From the NCBI GenBank assembly GCA_029936675.1, contig JAPYSB010000004.1, positions 1 through 64,000 on the forward strand: a stretch of DNA of 64,000 nucleotides, written 5' to 3'. Position numbers and translations under genes: made by a program. The stretch comes from Dehalococcoidia bacterium (lineage in GTDB: Bacteria; Chloroflexota; Dehalococcoidia; Lucifugimonadales; UBA826). Positions 44,539-54,319 of the stretch are shown one piece after another; the first letter of the stretch is position 1, and every line of letters begins with the position of its first letter. The notes beneath the pieces are model-generated. The model was not told the origin of the DNA and did no database searches. It saw only the letters and a program-made list of their open reading frames with translations.

Positions 44539-45456
44539 TCACTTTGAACTGAGGAAATTATTTTTGATTAGAGCGACTTCAATTTCCTGATAAGTCGCTA
44601 AGCCTTCAAACCTACCTTTTATCACACCTTGTTGGTCTACTAGGAATATCCAAGGCTCGCTGGGTAAATTCCAATCCTTAACCGCTTGTACAACTTTGGC
44701 ATTGGATATATTTCCTTTTATTTCCGTCGGGTTTTCATAGATTTCGACATGTATGAAGACCACGTCTTCAGAGAAATCTGAATGTAAACTTTTCACAATA
44801 TCTATTTGTGGTCCGCAGGTACCAGTTGTACAGAATGCAGGTGATCCGAAGAGAATCAGAGTGGCTTTTCCTTCGTTGATTGATTCGGCAATAGAGTATT
44901 CATAAAAAGGTTTGTAAGGGGTGCTATCAGTCGTGATGTTACTGAGATCTCGTGAAAGATTGGCAGTAGTGTTATTTGATGGGAATGCCTTGTCCCCTAT
45001 TGACGGAGCATGACTTTCCTCAGTTACTTCGATGACCGATGAGGCTTTTTTTTCAACGCCATCCGTGGATTTGAACGATACTCCTACTCCCCATTTGCCT
45101 GGTATGTCAAACGTGACATTGCTGGCGTAAACACCTTTATCTCCAACAGGCCATTTTTGAAATTTAGCGACCAGAGTTTCTTTCAGCATGGGCTGATCAT
45201 CGTTTTGGAAAAAGAAAGTTTCAAGTTTAACTTCCCCATTTTTGACTGCTCCTATTCCGGGCTCAATGATCCCAAAAGCAAGTCTGTGAGTTCCAACACT
45301 CAAATCACTGACAGCGAAGGCAATACGGGCTTTTTGAATTGAAGGGGTTTCATTTGGAGAAATTTCCGAATTATTACTTGCATTTCGGCTGCAGGAAACA
45401 CTTAGTAGGATAAGAAAAATAAATGAAACATAAAAATGTGTTTTGATTGATTTCAT
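44539..45456 (-). CDS. Thioredoxin-fold lipoprotein
   Basis: Exported protein of 305 residues with a lipoprotein signal ending in LLSVSC. The N-terminal half (residues 40-150) looks like a beta-sandwich, rich in segments such as WGVGVSFKSTDG. The C-terminal half is thioredoxin-like, with ILFGSPAFCTTGTCGPQIDI near residue 215 and EPWIFLVDQQGVIKGRFEG near 272. The Cys pair is separated by four residues (C-TTGT-C) rather than the CxxC of thioredoxins. Its start overlaps the MFS stop (ATGA), so the two are coupled. It may be a redox or metal-delivery lipoprotein. Confidence 0.78.
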   Translation of the reverse strand: MKSIKTHFYVSFIFLILLSVSCSRNASNNSEISPNETPSIQKARIAFAVSDLSVGTHRLAFGIIEPGIGAVKNGEVKLETFFFQNDDQPMLKETLVAKFQKWPVGDKGVYASNVTFDIPGKWGVGVSFKSTDGVEKKASSVIEVTEESHAPSIGDKAFPSNNTTANLSRDLSNITTDSTPYKPFYEYSIAESINEGKATLILFGSPAFCTTGTCGPQIDIVKSLHSDFSEDVVFIHVEIYENPTEIKGNISNAKVVQAVKDWNLPSEPWIFLVDQQGVIKGRFEGLATYQEIEVALIKNNFLSSK

Positions 45457-46763
45457 ATCAAAGGCCTTTGAGTTCTTTGAGACAATTTCAAAATAGGCTG
45501 CCTCGCAAAGAAAAATAAGACAGTAGCTAAAAGATATGCGATTATTGCAAAAATAAACAATTGTTTGTATCCACCGGTACTGTCATATAGAACTGCGCCT
45601 ATTATTGGACCCAGCCCTAGACCAATGATTTGAAATGGACCCATAATTCCTGAGATTGAGCCAAAGGAATGCCGACCATAATAGTTCGCTATTATCATAC
45701 CGCCCAGCACATTGAGACCTCCGGTAGCGGCCCCCCATATGACCACACATGCAAATCCGGGATACCCACCTTCTATAAACAGAAAAATGGAAGTCACCCC
45801 TAAGGACATAGGAAGGGCAGATAATACTAATTTTCGCGGAGAATATATATCAGATAAAAACCCCCACATCGGGTTAGAAAACGCATTCAAAAGGGTGCTA
45901 AGGGTCCAGGCAAGCGCCGCCATAGATATAGATAGGCCAGATTCATGTAGGTAAGGTACCAGTTGAAATCCTATGGTTCCGGATGTAAGTATTATTAAAA
46001 ATTCAGCGGATATTACCGCCCATAATGCAAAAGTCTTTGCTGCTTCGCCTGCTGACCAAACCTCCCCATCGATATTGGAGCCTTTGCCGAGATTGCCAGT
46101 CGATTCGAGAGAACTAAGGTTTTTTTCAACCCCGTCGGGTAAGAGCCCTATTGATTCAGGGTCTTTTCTAACGAAAATTATCAAAGGCAGAGCCAATAAT
46201 ATGGAATACACCCCAAGCAATTTATAGGCTGTTCGCCAGCTAGACCAAGTGCTTATCAGCGTGATTAGTTGTACATTTATGGCTCCAAAGCAAGGTCTGG
46301 CCATCGATACTATGCCAAGCACGAGATTTCTTTTTCTTTCAAAAAAATTAACCGCTACAGTTCGAGGCATAACTCCAATTAAAACAGGGTTACCCAACCC
46401 TCTCGCAATGATGTAGGCGGCATAGAAGTGCCAAATTGCAGACATGCCCCCGATCCAGTAAAAACATCCGCCGACTATTATGGAGGTTAGCGGCATTACT
46501 AACCTCGGCCCGTGAGTATCTGCGATTTTCCCAAATACAGGTGTTAACAGGCCAGCAACCCAAGTGCCGATGGTTATACCAAGTGCAATAGTGCTTCTAT
46601 CCCAACCCGTATCCTCGAACATAAGAGTTTGAATTCCCGCGAGGGTAACTTGAGCTGACCCAGAAGCGGCATAAGTTCCCATAGCCCCAACCGCGATAAC
46701 TATCCAGCCATAGTAGACAGTAGTTTTAGGTGTCCAAGACCCTGCGCGTTTCAACAATTCCAT
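45453..46763 (-). CDS. MFS transporter, monocarboxylate-type
   Basis: Major facilitator with 436 residues and about twelve hydrophobic helices. It resembles the oxalate/formate and monocarboxylate transporter group: YYGWIVIAVGAMGTYAASGS at the start, then GKIADTHGPRLVMP between helices 2 and 3, and WGFLSDIYSPRKLV in the second half. It probably imports an organic acid for the neighbouring catabolic genes. An extended -10 element places the transcript start on the ATG itself, so the mRNA is probably leaderless. No Shine-Dalgarno sequence is present. Confidence 0.88.
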   Translation of the reverse strand: MELLKRAGSWTPKTTVYYGWIVIAVGAMGTYAASGSAQVTLAGIQTLMFEDTGWDRSTIALGITIGTWVAGLLTPVFGKIADTHGPRLVMPLTSIIVGGCFYWIGGMSAIWHFYAAYIIARGLGNPVLIGVMPRTVAVNFFERKRNLVLGIVSMARPCFGAINVQLITLISTWSSWRTAYKLLGVYSILLALPLIIFVRKDPESIGLLPDGVEKNLSSLESTGNLGKGSNIDGEVWSAGEAAKTFALWAVISAEFLIILTSGTIGFQLVPYLHESGLSISMAALAWTLSTLLNAFSNPMWGFLSDIYSPRKLVLSALPMSLGVTSIFLFIEGGYPGFACVVIWGAATGGLNVLGGMIIANYYGRHSFGSISGIMGPFQIIGLGLGPIIGAVLYDSTGGYKQLFIFAIIAYLLATVLFFFARQPILKLSQRTQRPLI

Positions 46764-46769
46764 CAGGGA

Positions 46770-46778
46770 ATTTTAACA
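46770..46778 (-). promoter_or_regulatory. Extended -10 element of the MFS gene, leaderless start
   Basis: On the minus strand TGTTAAAAT reads from 46778 to 46770. Counting seven bases from its end gives 46763, the A of the start codon. Confidence 0.55.
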
Positions 46779-46828
46779 CTGTGAATTCTTATATAATCGA
46801 GATCGAAATATTTTTGGAGTATAACTAG

Positions 46829-47944
46829 ATGAAAATTTCAGATGTCAGTATTGAAGTTATAGAGCGAGAAGTACCTGACACGGGACTGGATTCTGATCTT
46901 GGGAGGTTCTCCGGTACTGTCGAACAGGGAGTCCTGCGCATTTTTACTGATGAAGGAATCGAAGGGAATTGCTTTTTGGGCGAATTTCGGAAGGGTTCTA
47001 CTCCTCTTTATAACCCTATTTTAACAGTTCTTAAACCTGAGTTGGTGGGAATGGAGGTTGCGAAGAGAGAATGGTTGTGGAGTAGGTTGGGGGTATTATC
47101 GGCTCGAAAAGGACTGAGTATGTCAGCTTGGGCTCCTGTCGATATTGCACTGTGGGACGCCGCCGGAAAGCAAGCGGGTGTTCCCATACACGAGCTGCTA
47201 GGGAATCAAAGGAATGAGATTGATGCTTATGCTACTTACCCGCCTCGTCATATCGATAGTGCAGGGTATGTAAAAGAAGCGGAGGAGATAATTAGTAGAG
47301 GTTTCAAGGCCTACAAGATTCATCCAGGCGTAATGGAGACCGATGAAGTTGTGAAAATGGTAAGTATGGTAAGGGAGCGAGTGGGTCCCACTGTGAAGCT
47401 TATGCTCGATCCAAACTGTGGATACAACTACCGGAAAGCATTTGATGTAGGCCAGGCTTTAGATGGGAATGGATTCTTTTGGTACGAAGACCCTGTCCCT
47501 CATTTTGATTTAGACGCGATTGCTGAATTGACAAGGAGATTGAAGGTTCCCATTTGTATGAGTGATCAGTCGGATAATCAATTTTACTGGGGAGCCAATG
47601 CCCTGAGGACAAGATCCAACAGGTTGGTTAGAGGAACCGCAGCTAAATTAGGAATAACAGGACTTAAGAAGTTATGCTCTATGGCGGAAGGTTTTGGTTA
47701 TAACTGCGAGATTGGAACAGCTGGGAATTCCCTTATGAACATAGCTAATTTGCATGTGATTTATTCGGTAGCGAATTGTGATTTCTATGAATATTGGATG
47801 CCGGCAGACGCTCATCAATTTGGGCTTCTAGAGGATATCGTACCGAATGACGAAGGGGTCATCACAGCAACCCGCTCCCCTGGGCTGGGATACCAAATTG
47901 ATTGGGATTACATAGAAAAACATAAAACAGGTACATTAGCCTAG
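46829..47944 (+). CDS. Enolase-superfamily protein, muconate-lactonizing-like active site
   Basis: Enzyme of 371 residues in the mandelate racemase/muconate lactonizing family. The proposed bases are Lys163 (in AYKIHPG) and Lys273 (in AAKLGITG), on opposite sides of the barrel as in the MLE subgroup. Metal ligands are Asp194 (LDPN), Glu220 (WYEDP) and Asp246 (MSDQ). No His-Asp dyad of the racemase/dehydratase type is visible, so it differs from the other two paralogues here. A TATAAT lies at 46792-46797 and GGAG before the ATG. The next gene encodes a UxuA-like protein. Substrate unknown. Confidence 0.85.
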   Translation: MKISDVSIEVIEREVPDTGLDSDLGRFSGTVEQGVLRIFTDEGIEGNCFLGEFRKGSTPLYNPILTVLKPELVGMEVAKREWLWSRLGVLSARKGLSMSAWAPVDIALWDAAGKQAGVPIHELLGNQRNEIDAYATYPPRHIDSAGYVKEAEEIISRGFKAYKIHPGVMETDEVVKMVSMVRERVGPTVKLMLDPNCGYNYRKAFDVGQALDGNGFFWYEDPVPHFDLDAIAELTRRLKVPICMSDQSDNQFYWGANALRTRSNRLVRGTAAKLGITGLKKLCSMAEGFGYNCEIGTAGNSLMNIANLHVIYSVANCDFYEYWMPADAHQFGLLEDIVPNDEGVITATRSPGLGYQIDWDYIEKHKTGTLA

Positions 47945-47961
47945 TGTGAATGGTGAATTAA

Positions 47962-48948
47962 ATGAATGTTGGAACACAGCTCAAGGCCAGGAATGATGAT
48001 GATTACAGAGTGTTCGCACAACTGGGGGTAAACAATATTTGTGGATACCCACCAGGTGATCCTCAAGAATGGACCCCACAAGTCCTGAAAGCCTATAGAG
48101 AGCATGTTGAATCTTTTGGGTTGAAGTTAGATTTTATTCCACTGCCACTCAACTCACATGAGATATCCTTGGCGGAAAACCCCAACATTATGCTTGGAAA
48201 ATCTCCTGACAGAGATAGAGAAATTGACCTGATACAAAATATTATAATGAATTGTTCCTTAGCAGGTATACCCGCTGTTAAGTACAATTTGACCCTTCTA
48301 GGTGTAGTTAGCACTGACGACGAACATTGGCGGGGAGGGTCTACGACAAGGGCTTTTAGATACGAGAACGCAATTCAAGAACCTCCTTTAACCATAGCGG
48401 GCCAAACCACAGAGGAAATGATGTGGGAAAGAATAAATTATTTTGTTCAGTCAGTGGTGCCTGTCGCGGATGAGTACAAAATTCGTATGGCCCTTCACCC
48501 TCACGATCCAGCAATGCCCAGACCCGAAGGTTTTAGAGGCGTTGACCGAGTTTTAGGAAGTGTTGACGGATTGAAAAAATATATTGATTTGAATTCAAGC
48601 GATTTTCACGGATTGAATTTTTGCCAAGGTACCGTTACTGAAATGTTGGAAAATCCGGCAGAGGAAATTTTTGACGTTATCAGATATTTTGGTGAAAGGA
48701 AAAAAATATTCAACGTTCATTTCCGAAACATTAAAGGTAGGTTTCTAGATTTTGTAGAGACCTATATTGATGATGGAGATGTCGATATGAAAAAATGTGT
48801 AGAACTGTACGGTGAACTAGATTACCCATATATGCTGATGCCCGATCATGTGCCGAACATGTCTGGGGAAAATTCTAAAATGGTAGGTTTTGCATATACC
48901 TATGGGTACATCAAAGGATTAATCGATTCTGCTGGATTCGGGACATAG
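47962..48948 (+). CDS. Mannonate dehydratase-like TIM-barrel protein (UxuA family)
   Basis: Protein of 328 residues with the xylose-isomerase-like barrel of UxuA. MALHPHDPAMP near residue 175, LNFCQGTVTEM near 218, NVHFRNIKGRF near 252, DDGDVDM and MPDHVP carry the metal and substrate residues of mannonate dehydratases. The start NVGTQLKARNDDDYRVFAQL lacks some of the N-terminal residues of true UxuA, and the family has many relatives of unknown substrate. It lies 17 bases after the enolase-superfamily gene, so the two are probably steps of the same sugar-acid pathway. Confidence 0.8.
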   Translation: MNVGTQLKARNDDDYRVFAQLGVNNICGYPPGDPQEWTPQVLKAYREHVESFGLKLDFIPLPLNSHEISLAENPNIMLGKSPDRDREIDLIQNIIMNCSLAGIPAVKYNLTLLGVVSTDDEHWRGGSTTRAFRYENAIQEPPLTIAGQTTEEMMWERINYFVQSVVPVADEYKIRMALHPHDPAMPRPEGFRGVDRVLGSVDGLKKYIDLNSSDFHGLNFCQGTVTEMLENPAEEIFDVIRYFGERKKIFNVHFRNIKGRFLDFVETYIDDGDVDMKKCVELYGELDYPYMLMPDHVPNMSGENSKMVGFAYTYGYIKGLIDSAGFGT

Positions 48949-48962
48949 TAAGTCTTTGGTTC

Positions 48963-50012
48963 CTAAGGTAGTAGTGCTTCGTTAACTGTAACTCCAAACC
49001 CTGGGCCATCTGTTGGTGAAATATATCCGTTCACGGGATGTGGTTCGCCTATCCACAGTTCATCTTTGTTACCACCCTTCGTACCTGGAAGCACTTCGGC
49101 CAAATTGTCGCAAGTTGAAGAGACAATTAAGTGAAGTCCCCATACTTCTCCTCCTCTATGTGGTACGACGGGTATATCGAGCGCATTACCCATCTCTGTG
49201 ATCCGAATGCCAGATGTTAGGCCTCCACACCATGTTATATCCGGCTGCCATAGGCCTAAGGCCTTTGTTCTTGCTATTTCTTGGTAGCCATATTCAGTGA
49301 ATTCATGTTCTCCACCGGCGATCAAAGTAGGCTTCACCAAACTTCTTAGTTCAGCTTGAGCGGCTAGATCATCGGGGTTAATCACATCTTCAAACCAGTA
49401 AATATCGAATTCTTTCAAAGATTTTGACATTTCTAAAGTAATGTCAAAACTCCATGACATGTATGTATCGATCATAATTAAAGCTTTCGGGCCTAATAAA
49501 TTTCTTGCTTTATCTGCAGTGACTATGGCTGTTGAAATGTCGTTGTCTGAGACCCACCTGTGGGGAAATTTATGGGCAGTAAAACCTAACTCTGCATACC
49601 ATTCTACGTCTGTTCCTGTAGCATACGACCGAACAGAATCCTTTTTTCTGTCTCCTATTAGTTCGTATACTGGACAGTTTTCTGCTTTTCCAAGCAGATC
49701 CCACAAAGCTAAGTCCACTCCACTTAAGGCCATTATAGCAATACCTTTTCTGCCATAGGGGAGAGAAGCGGAATAAAGGTGATCCCAGGCCTCTTTGATA
49801 TCTTGTGTGGTGGCTATTTCCTTATCTAAGAGAAGTTCCCTAAAATGCTTATTCACAACTTCTACCGCGGCTACACCACCGCCGCCGTACCCTACTCCTA
49901 CAATACCTTGATCTGTTTCAATCCTCACAACTATTTGCCAAAAGTGTGTTCGCCAAGAAGGTACTACGTTCCTGTAGTCTGGATAGACTGCTTTTACTTC
50001 AGTGATTTTCAT
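48963..50012 (-). CDS. Enolase-superfamily dehydratase, L-rhamnonate dehydratase-like
   Basis: Protein of about 349 residues. Numbered from the longer start at 50021, Lys151 (AHKFPH), Asp185, Glu211 and Glu238 (GGEHEF) form the active-site ring, with Asp261 (QPD) and His288 (VPHRGGE) as the dyad. GGEHE followed by WCGGLT is typical of rhamnonate dehydratases. I use the ATG at 50012, which has AGGATG before it, rather than the ATG at 50021. It converges on the UxuA-like gene with 14 bases between the stops. Activity on rhamnonate is inferred only from motif similarity. Confidence 0.85.
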   Translation of the reverse strand: MKITEVKAVYPDYRNVVPSWRTHFWQIVVRIETDQGIVGVGYGGGGVAAVEVVNKHFRELLLDKEIATTQDIKEAWDHLYSASLPYGRKGIAIMALSGVDLALWDLLGKAENCPVYELIGDRKKDSVRSYATGTDVEWYAELGFTAHKFPHRWVSDNDISTAIVTADKARNLLGPKALIMIDTYMSWSFDITLEMSKSLKEFDIYWFEDVINPDDLAAQAELRSLVKPTLIAGGEHEFTEYGYQEIARTKALGLWQPDITWCGGLTSGIRITEMGNALDIPVVPHRGGEVWGLHLIVSSTCDNLAEVLPGTKGGNKDELWIGEPHPVNGYISPTDGPGFGVTVNEALLP

Positions 50013-50113
50013 TAACTTCATCCTACAATTCTTAAATGGTATTGCTTTTATGTTGTTAGGTAGTTACCGCTATGATAACTTGACGGTATGTAAACATTAA
50101 GAGGGGAGTTAAC

Positions 50114-50905
50114 ATGGGATTTGAAACTATCTTAGTAGAACAAATCGGGAGAGTGGGAATCATAACCTTAAACAGACCTGATTTTCTGAATGCTTTTAAT
50201 GGTGATCTCAACAGAGAATTAAGGCTACAAATCAGAGATTTTAACAACGATTCTACAGTCGGATCTATAGTTATTACGGGGGCAGGGAGAGCTTTTTCAG
50301 CAGGAGCAGATTTAAGCAATTTTGAGGCAACTGTGAGGGGTGAATCAAGAGAATCTGACGACGAAACAGCCGCCTTCCCAAAGTGGCCCATATTTATGAA
50401 AGAATCCAAACCCACTATTTGTGCCATTAATGGTTATGCCATTGGTATGGGTATAACCCTGCCACTGGGTTGCGATATCCGTCTCATGTCAGAAAGTGCA
50501 AAACTTTCTTTTCGATTCGCATATATTGGGTTGACCCCTGAATTCGGCAGTACTAATCTACTAACTCAGACAGTTGGTATGTCGAAAGCTATGGAATTTA
50601 TGCTTACAGGTCGCTTTATTGAGGCGGATGAGGCCTTAGAATCTGGATTGGTTAATCACGTTTACCCAGATGATCAATTAATTGCTAAAGCTCTGGAGTT
50701 GGCTACCGCTGTAGCTTTTAATCCTGAGTGGCAACTCAGTCAGATTAAAAGAATGATGAGAGATCACCAATATAACGATAATCTTGATGAGGTAATGGAT
50801 ATAGAAAGTAGATTCTTTAGTCAGTCACAACAAACAGCCGCCCACAAAGAATTTCTTACTTCTTTCCGAGAGAATAGATCTCCTGATTATCATAATTTAC
50901 CCTGA
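50114..50905 (+). CDS. Enoyl-CoA hydratase/isomerase family protein
   Basis: Crotonase-fold protein of 263 residues. GAGRAFSAGADLSNF near residue 57 and CAINGYAIGMGITLPLGCD near residue 103 form the oxyanion hole; GLTPEFGST carries Glu near residue 139. It is only distantly similar to the other crotonase in the window. GAGGGGAG precedes the ATG and a glutamine-amidotransferase-like gene follows 12 bases later. It probably acts in acyl-CoA degradation. Confidence 0.88.
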   Translation: MGFETILVEQIGRVGIITLNRPDFLNAFNGDLNRELRLQIRDFNNDSTVGSIVITGAGRAFSAGADLSNFEATVRGESRESDDETAAFPKWPIFMKESKPTICAINGYAIGMGITLPLGCDIRLMSESAKLSFRFAYIGLTPEFGSTNLLTQTVGMSKAMEFMLTGRFIEADEALESGLVNHVYPDDQLIAKALELATAVAFNPEWQLSQIKRMMRDHQYNDNLDEVMDIESRFFSQSQQTAAHKEFLTSFRENRSPDYHNLP

Positions 50906-50917
50906 AGGGGTGACTAT

Positions 50918-51625
50918 ATGAAAGGATCTAAAGGACCAATTATAGGTCTGACATGTTCAGATGTTGATAGATCACTTCCTTATGCATCTATGGTAGAAAA
51001 ATTTGGCGGTGTGGTGAAACTCATTACCCCGTCAAATTTCGATAGTGTCTCTGAAACTATGAACAATATAGATGGACTAATGTTAGCTGGTGGGGCAGAT
51101 GTTCACCCTAAACACTATGGTGAAGATTCTGATGCTGAATCAGGCTCCTGGTATAACGAAGATCTGGATGATATGGAAATATCTATATTGGGATCCGCAC
51201 TTGAAACAGATTTACCAATTTTAGCCATATGCCGAGGTATGCAGGTTTTGAATGTTTTGATGGGCGGGTCCTTGATTCAACATATCGATGGCCATAACAT
51301 CGAACAAGTAGAAGGAGGTGACCGTCTCTCTAGCTACCATCGAATTTTTCTGTCCCCTGGGTGCAAATTATCCGCTACGGTTGGTTCTGGTGGTTTTGTT
51401 CGGGTCAATCATCGACATCATCAAGGGATTGCAGAGGCACAAAAATCAGATGATCTTATGGCTTCTGCCTGGTCAATGGAGGATGGCATGATAGAAGGCC
51501 TTGAAAGTCCGAATCATCGCTGGGTTTTAGGGGTTCAATTCCACCCCGAAAGAAGAGGGGAAATTCCACCGCATTTTGATAAATTGTTTAAAACCCTAGT
51601 TTTTAAGGCTACACCTACTACATAG
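50918..51625 (+). CDS. Class I glutamine-amidotransferase-like peptidase (PuuD/GGH type)
   Basis: Protein of 235 residues with a class I amidotransferase triad: Cys in LAICRGMQVLNV near residue 105, His and Glu in GVQFHPER near residue 208. The start GPIIGLTCSDVD and GLMLAGGADVHPKHY match gamma-glutamyl-GABA hydrolases, which cleave gamma-glutamyl amides in putrescine breakdown. Without other putrescine genes nearby the substrate is open. AAGGGGTGA precedes the ATG. Confidence 0.86.
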   Translation: MKGSKGPIIGLTCSDVDRSLPYASMVEKFGGVVKLITPSNFDSVSETMNNIDGLMLAGGADVHPKHYGEDSDAESGSWYNEDLDDMEISILGSALETDLPILAICRGMQVLNVLMGGSLIQHIDGHNIEQVEGGDRLSSYHRIFLSPGCKLSATVGSGGFVRVNHRHHQGIAEAQKSDDLMASAWSMEDGMIEGLESPNHRWVLGVQFHPERRGEIPPHFDKLFKTLVFKATPTT

Positions 51626-51628
51626 AGG

Positions 51629-51658
51629 GGTTTTATAGTCATAAAACCACTACTTTTT
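51629..51658 (+). terminator. Hairpin with T-run after the amidotransferase gene
   Basis: GGTTTTAT (51629-51636) and ATAAAACC (51641-51648) form a perfect 8-bp stem with a 4-base loop, followed shortly by TTTTT. It lies just after the stop codon and just before the gyrA promoter, a sensible place to separate the two units. The stem is AT-rich, so efficiency may be modest. Confidence 0.55.
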
Positions 51659-51659
51659 G

Positions 51660-51668
51660 TGCTATAAT
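51660..51668 (+). promoter_or_regulatory. Extended -10 promoter of gyrA
   Basis: TGCTATAAT is a perfect extended -10 element. Predicted start is near 51675, which gives a leader of about 114 bases. No good -35 is present, as expected for this promoter class. Confidence 0.6.
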
Positions 51669-51788
51669 TATGACTAGCAATAATTCCATGAATATCTCAT
51701 ATTTATTGTTTTCATATTATTAACCAGAACCTATTCTGTTGATGATGGGTATATGCGAAATTTTGGTTACCTAGCGGAGTATTAATTT

Positions 51789-54317
51789 ATGACATCTAGC
51801 AAGTCGGAATTCGGCTTTATAAAAGTCACCTCCATAGTAGATGAGATGAGGAGTTCTTATCTTGACTATGCGATGAGTGTAATTGTCTCAAGGGCGTTAC
51901 CTGATGTGAGAGATGGGTTGAAACCTGTTCAAAGGCGTATTTTGTATGCGATGCAGGATCTTGGTATGAGACCAGGGACTGGGTATAAAAAAAGTGCGAG
52001 ATTAGTTGGGGAAGTTTTAGGTAAATGGCATCCTCATGGAGACCTAGCTGTCTATGAAGCGATGGTCAGGCTGGCTCAAGATTTTACGGTCAGGATGCCG
52101 TTGGTTGATGGACAGGGGAACTTTGGAAGTATTGATAACGATCCGCCGGCTGCAATGAGATACACTGAGGCTCGCCTGAGTCCTGTATCCGAAGTGATGT
52201 TAGCCAATTTGGATCAAGAAACTGTTGATTGGTCACTAAATTTCGACGACACCCTGAGAGAACCTGTTGTTTTACCAGCAAGACTTCCCAACCTTTTAGT
52301 AAATGGTGCCTCGGGAATTGCAGTTGGTATGGCAACAAATATACCTCCTCATAATTTGAGGGAGGTGTGTAATGCTGTTAATGCTCTTATAGATAATCCG
52401 GAAGCTACTTCGGAAGATTTGATGAAATACGTTAGGGCCCCCGACTTTCCCACTGGTGGGACCATTATGGGGACTAGCGGCGCCAGAGAGGCGTACACAA
52501 CAGGGAAAGGACAGATTGTTGTCCGAGCTGTCGCGGAGGTGGAGGAGATGCCTCGAAATGTAAACAGGATGCAGATAGTAGTAACTGAGTTGCCTTATCA
52601 AGTCAACAAGGCGGGGTTAGTGGAAAAAATAGCTACCTTAGTAAAAAATCGCAAAATTGAGGGCATATCAGAGGTTCGTGACGAGTCTGACAGGGATGGA
52701 ATGCGCGTAGTTATTGAACTTAGGGGAGGGGTTCAACCTCAAGTTGTCTTGAATAATTTGTACAAACAAACTCCACTTCAATCTTCATTCTCGGCCAATA
52801 TGTTGGCTCTAATAGACGATATACCGAGAGTCATAACACTCAAAATAGCTTTGCAGCAATACATAAAGTTTAGGCAGCAGGTAGTTAGGCGTAGATCCGA
52901 ATTCGAATTAAGGAAGGCTGAAGAAAGAGCTCATATACTGGCCGGCCTTAGGATTGCTATAAGTAACCTTGATGAGGTTATCAAGCTTATTCGTAATTCT
53001 CAAGATGTCGAAAATGCTAGGACCGAACTTATGACTACTTTCGATCTAGATCAACCGCAGGCACAGGCTATCCTGGATATGCAGTTAAGGCGTTTGGCTG
53101 CCCTTGAGAGGGAAAAATTAGAACAGGAATACCAGCTGCTGCAAGAGACTATCAAAGGACTTCAGGAGCTTCTTGGTGATGAAGGTAAAATTTTGGATGT
53201 CATCAAAGATGAAACAGAGGAAGTAAAAAGTAAACACGGAGATAAGAGGAGAACCTCGATAAGCCATGATGCCTATGACCTCAGCCGCGAAGAGCTAGAA
53301 GCTCATGAGCAAATTGTTATCACTCTTAGTCAGGGTGGATATTTAAAAAGAATTCAGTCGAATACCTTTAGGCGTCAACACAGAGGAGGTAGAGGTGTTT
53401 CCGGTATGAACACCAGAGATGATGACCCTGTAAAGGAATTGATGGTAGTGGATACCCACGACAAATTAATGTTTTTCACCAATAAGGGGCGAGTTTTATC
53501 AAAGATAGGCTACGAATTAAGGGCAGATCAAAGTAGAAATACTCGAGGGGTCCCTGTGGCCAACATAATAAATGTTTGGGATACCGAAAATATAAGTGCA
53601 TTGATAAATATTGGGAAAAAACAATATGAAGAATATGAATACCTTGTGTTAGGAACTCGGCAAGGCCGAGTTAAAAGAATCAATCTTGATGATGTTGAAC
53701 ACATTCGGCCATCTGGATTGATCATCATGAATCTTAAAGGTGATGATGAATTAGTATCTGTTAAATTGGCTAAGTCAAAGGACGACATAATTTTCATATC
53801 AGAGCAGGGTATGGGGATAAGATTTTCAGTGGATGATCTTCCAATACGTCGCCGTACCGCGGGTGGTGTTAAAGGAATGTCATTAAGAACAGGTGATAGG
53901 GTGGTTTCAATGGATGTAGGTCACGATGACAGTAAACTGCTTGTCGTCAGCAAATTAGGACGAGGTAAAGTAAACCCTCTCAGCGAATACAGAAGGCAAG
54001 GCCGTGGCGGGTTAGGTTTACGGGCGTTCAAACTTACTAAAAATACAGGGTTAATAGCAGATGCTCAAATAGTGGATGAAACCAATGAGGTATACCTAGT
54101 TTCTGAGAATGCTCAAGTTATGAGGACTGATCTGAGTGAAATAAGGAGCCTGACTGGAAGAATCACTCAGGGAGTGACGATATTTAAGCCTAGAACAGGT
54201 GATTCAGTTTCTTCAATCGCATGCGTTGGTGACTTTGCAATTGATGATGATGATGATCAAAAACAAACTGACGCAAAGGCATCGGAAAACGGTAAAAAGC
54301 CAAAAAATAAGAAATAG
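51789..54317 (+). CDS. gyrA: DNA gyrase subunit A
   Basis: Cleavage and religation subunit of gyrase, with 842 residues. The catalytic Tyr lies in [11 protein letters not shown] near residue 122. [13 protein letters not shown] and [17 protein letters not shown] form the quinolone-region helices. The C-terminal beta-pinwheel carries a GyrA box, QHRGGRG near residue 532, which supports gyrase over topoisomerase IV. It ends with an acidic then basic tail ([17 protein letters not shown]). gyrB is not adjacent. GGAG precedes the ATG. Confidence 0.95.
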   Translation: MTSSKSEFGFIKVTSIVDEMRSSYLDYAMSVIVSRALPDVRDGLKPVQRRILYAMQDLGMRPGTGYKKSARLVGEVLGKWHPHGDLAVYEAMVRLAQDFTVRMPLVDGQGNFGSIDNDPPAAMRYTEARLSPVSEVMLANLDQETVDWSLNFDDTLREPVVLPARLPNLLVNGASGIAVGMATNIPPHNLREVCNAVNALIDNPEATSEDLMKYVRAPDFPTGGTIMGTSGAREAYTTGKGQIVVRAVAEVEEMPRNVNRMQIVVTELPYQVNKAGLVEKIATLVKNRKIEGISEVRDESDRDGMRVVIELRGGVQPQVVLNNLYKQTPLQSSFSANMLALIDDIPRVITLKIALQQYIKFRQQVVRRRSEFELRKAEERAHILAGLRIAISNLDEVIKLIRNSQDVENARTELMTTFDLDQPQAQAILDMQLRRLAALEREKLEQEYQLLQETIKGLQELLGDEGKILDVIKDETEEVKSKHGDKRRTSISHDAYDLSREELEAHEQIVITLSQGGYLKRIQSNTFRRQHRGGRGVSGMNTRDDDPVKELMVVDTHDKLMFFTNKGRVLSKIGYELRADQSRNTRGVPVANIINVWDTENISALINIGKKQYEEYEYLVLGTRQGRVKRINLDDVEHIRPSGLIIMNLKGDDELVSVKLAKSKDDIIFISEQGMGIRFSVDDLPIRRRTAGGVKGMSLRTGDRVVSMDVGHDDSKLLVVSKLGRGKVNPLSEYRRQGRGGLGLRAFKLTKNTGLIADAQIVDETNEVYLVSENAQVMRTDLSEIRSLTGRITQGVTIFKPRTGDSVSSIACVGDFAIDDDDDQKQTDAKASENGKKPKNKK

Positions 54318-54319
54318 GG

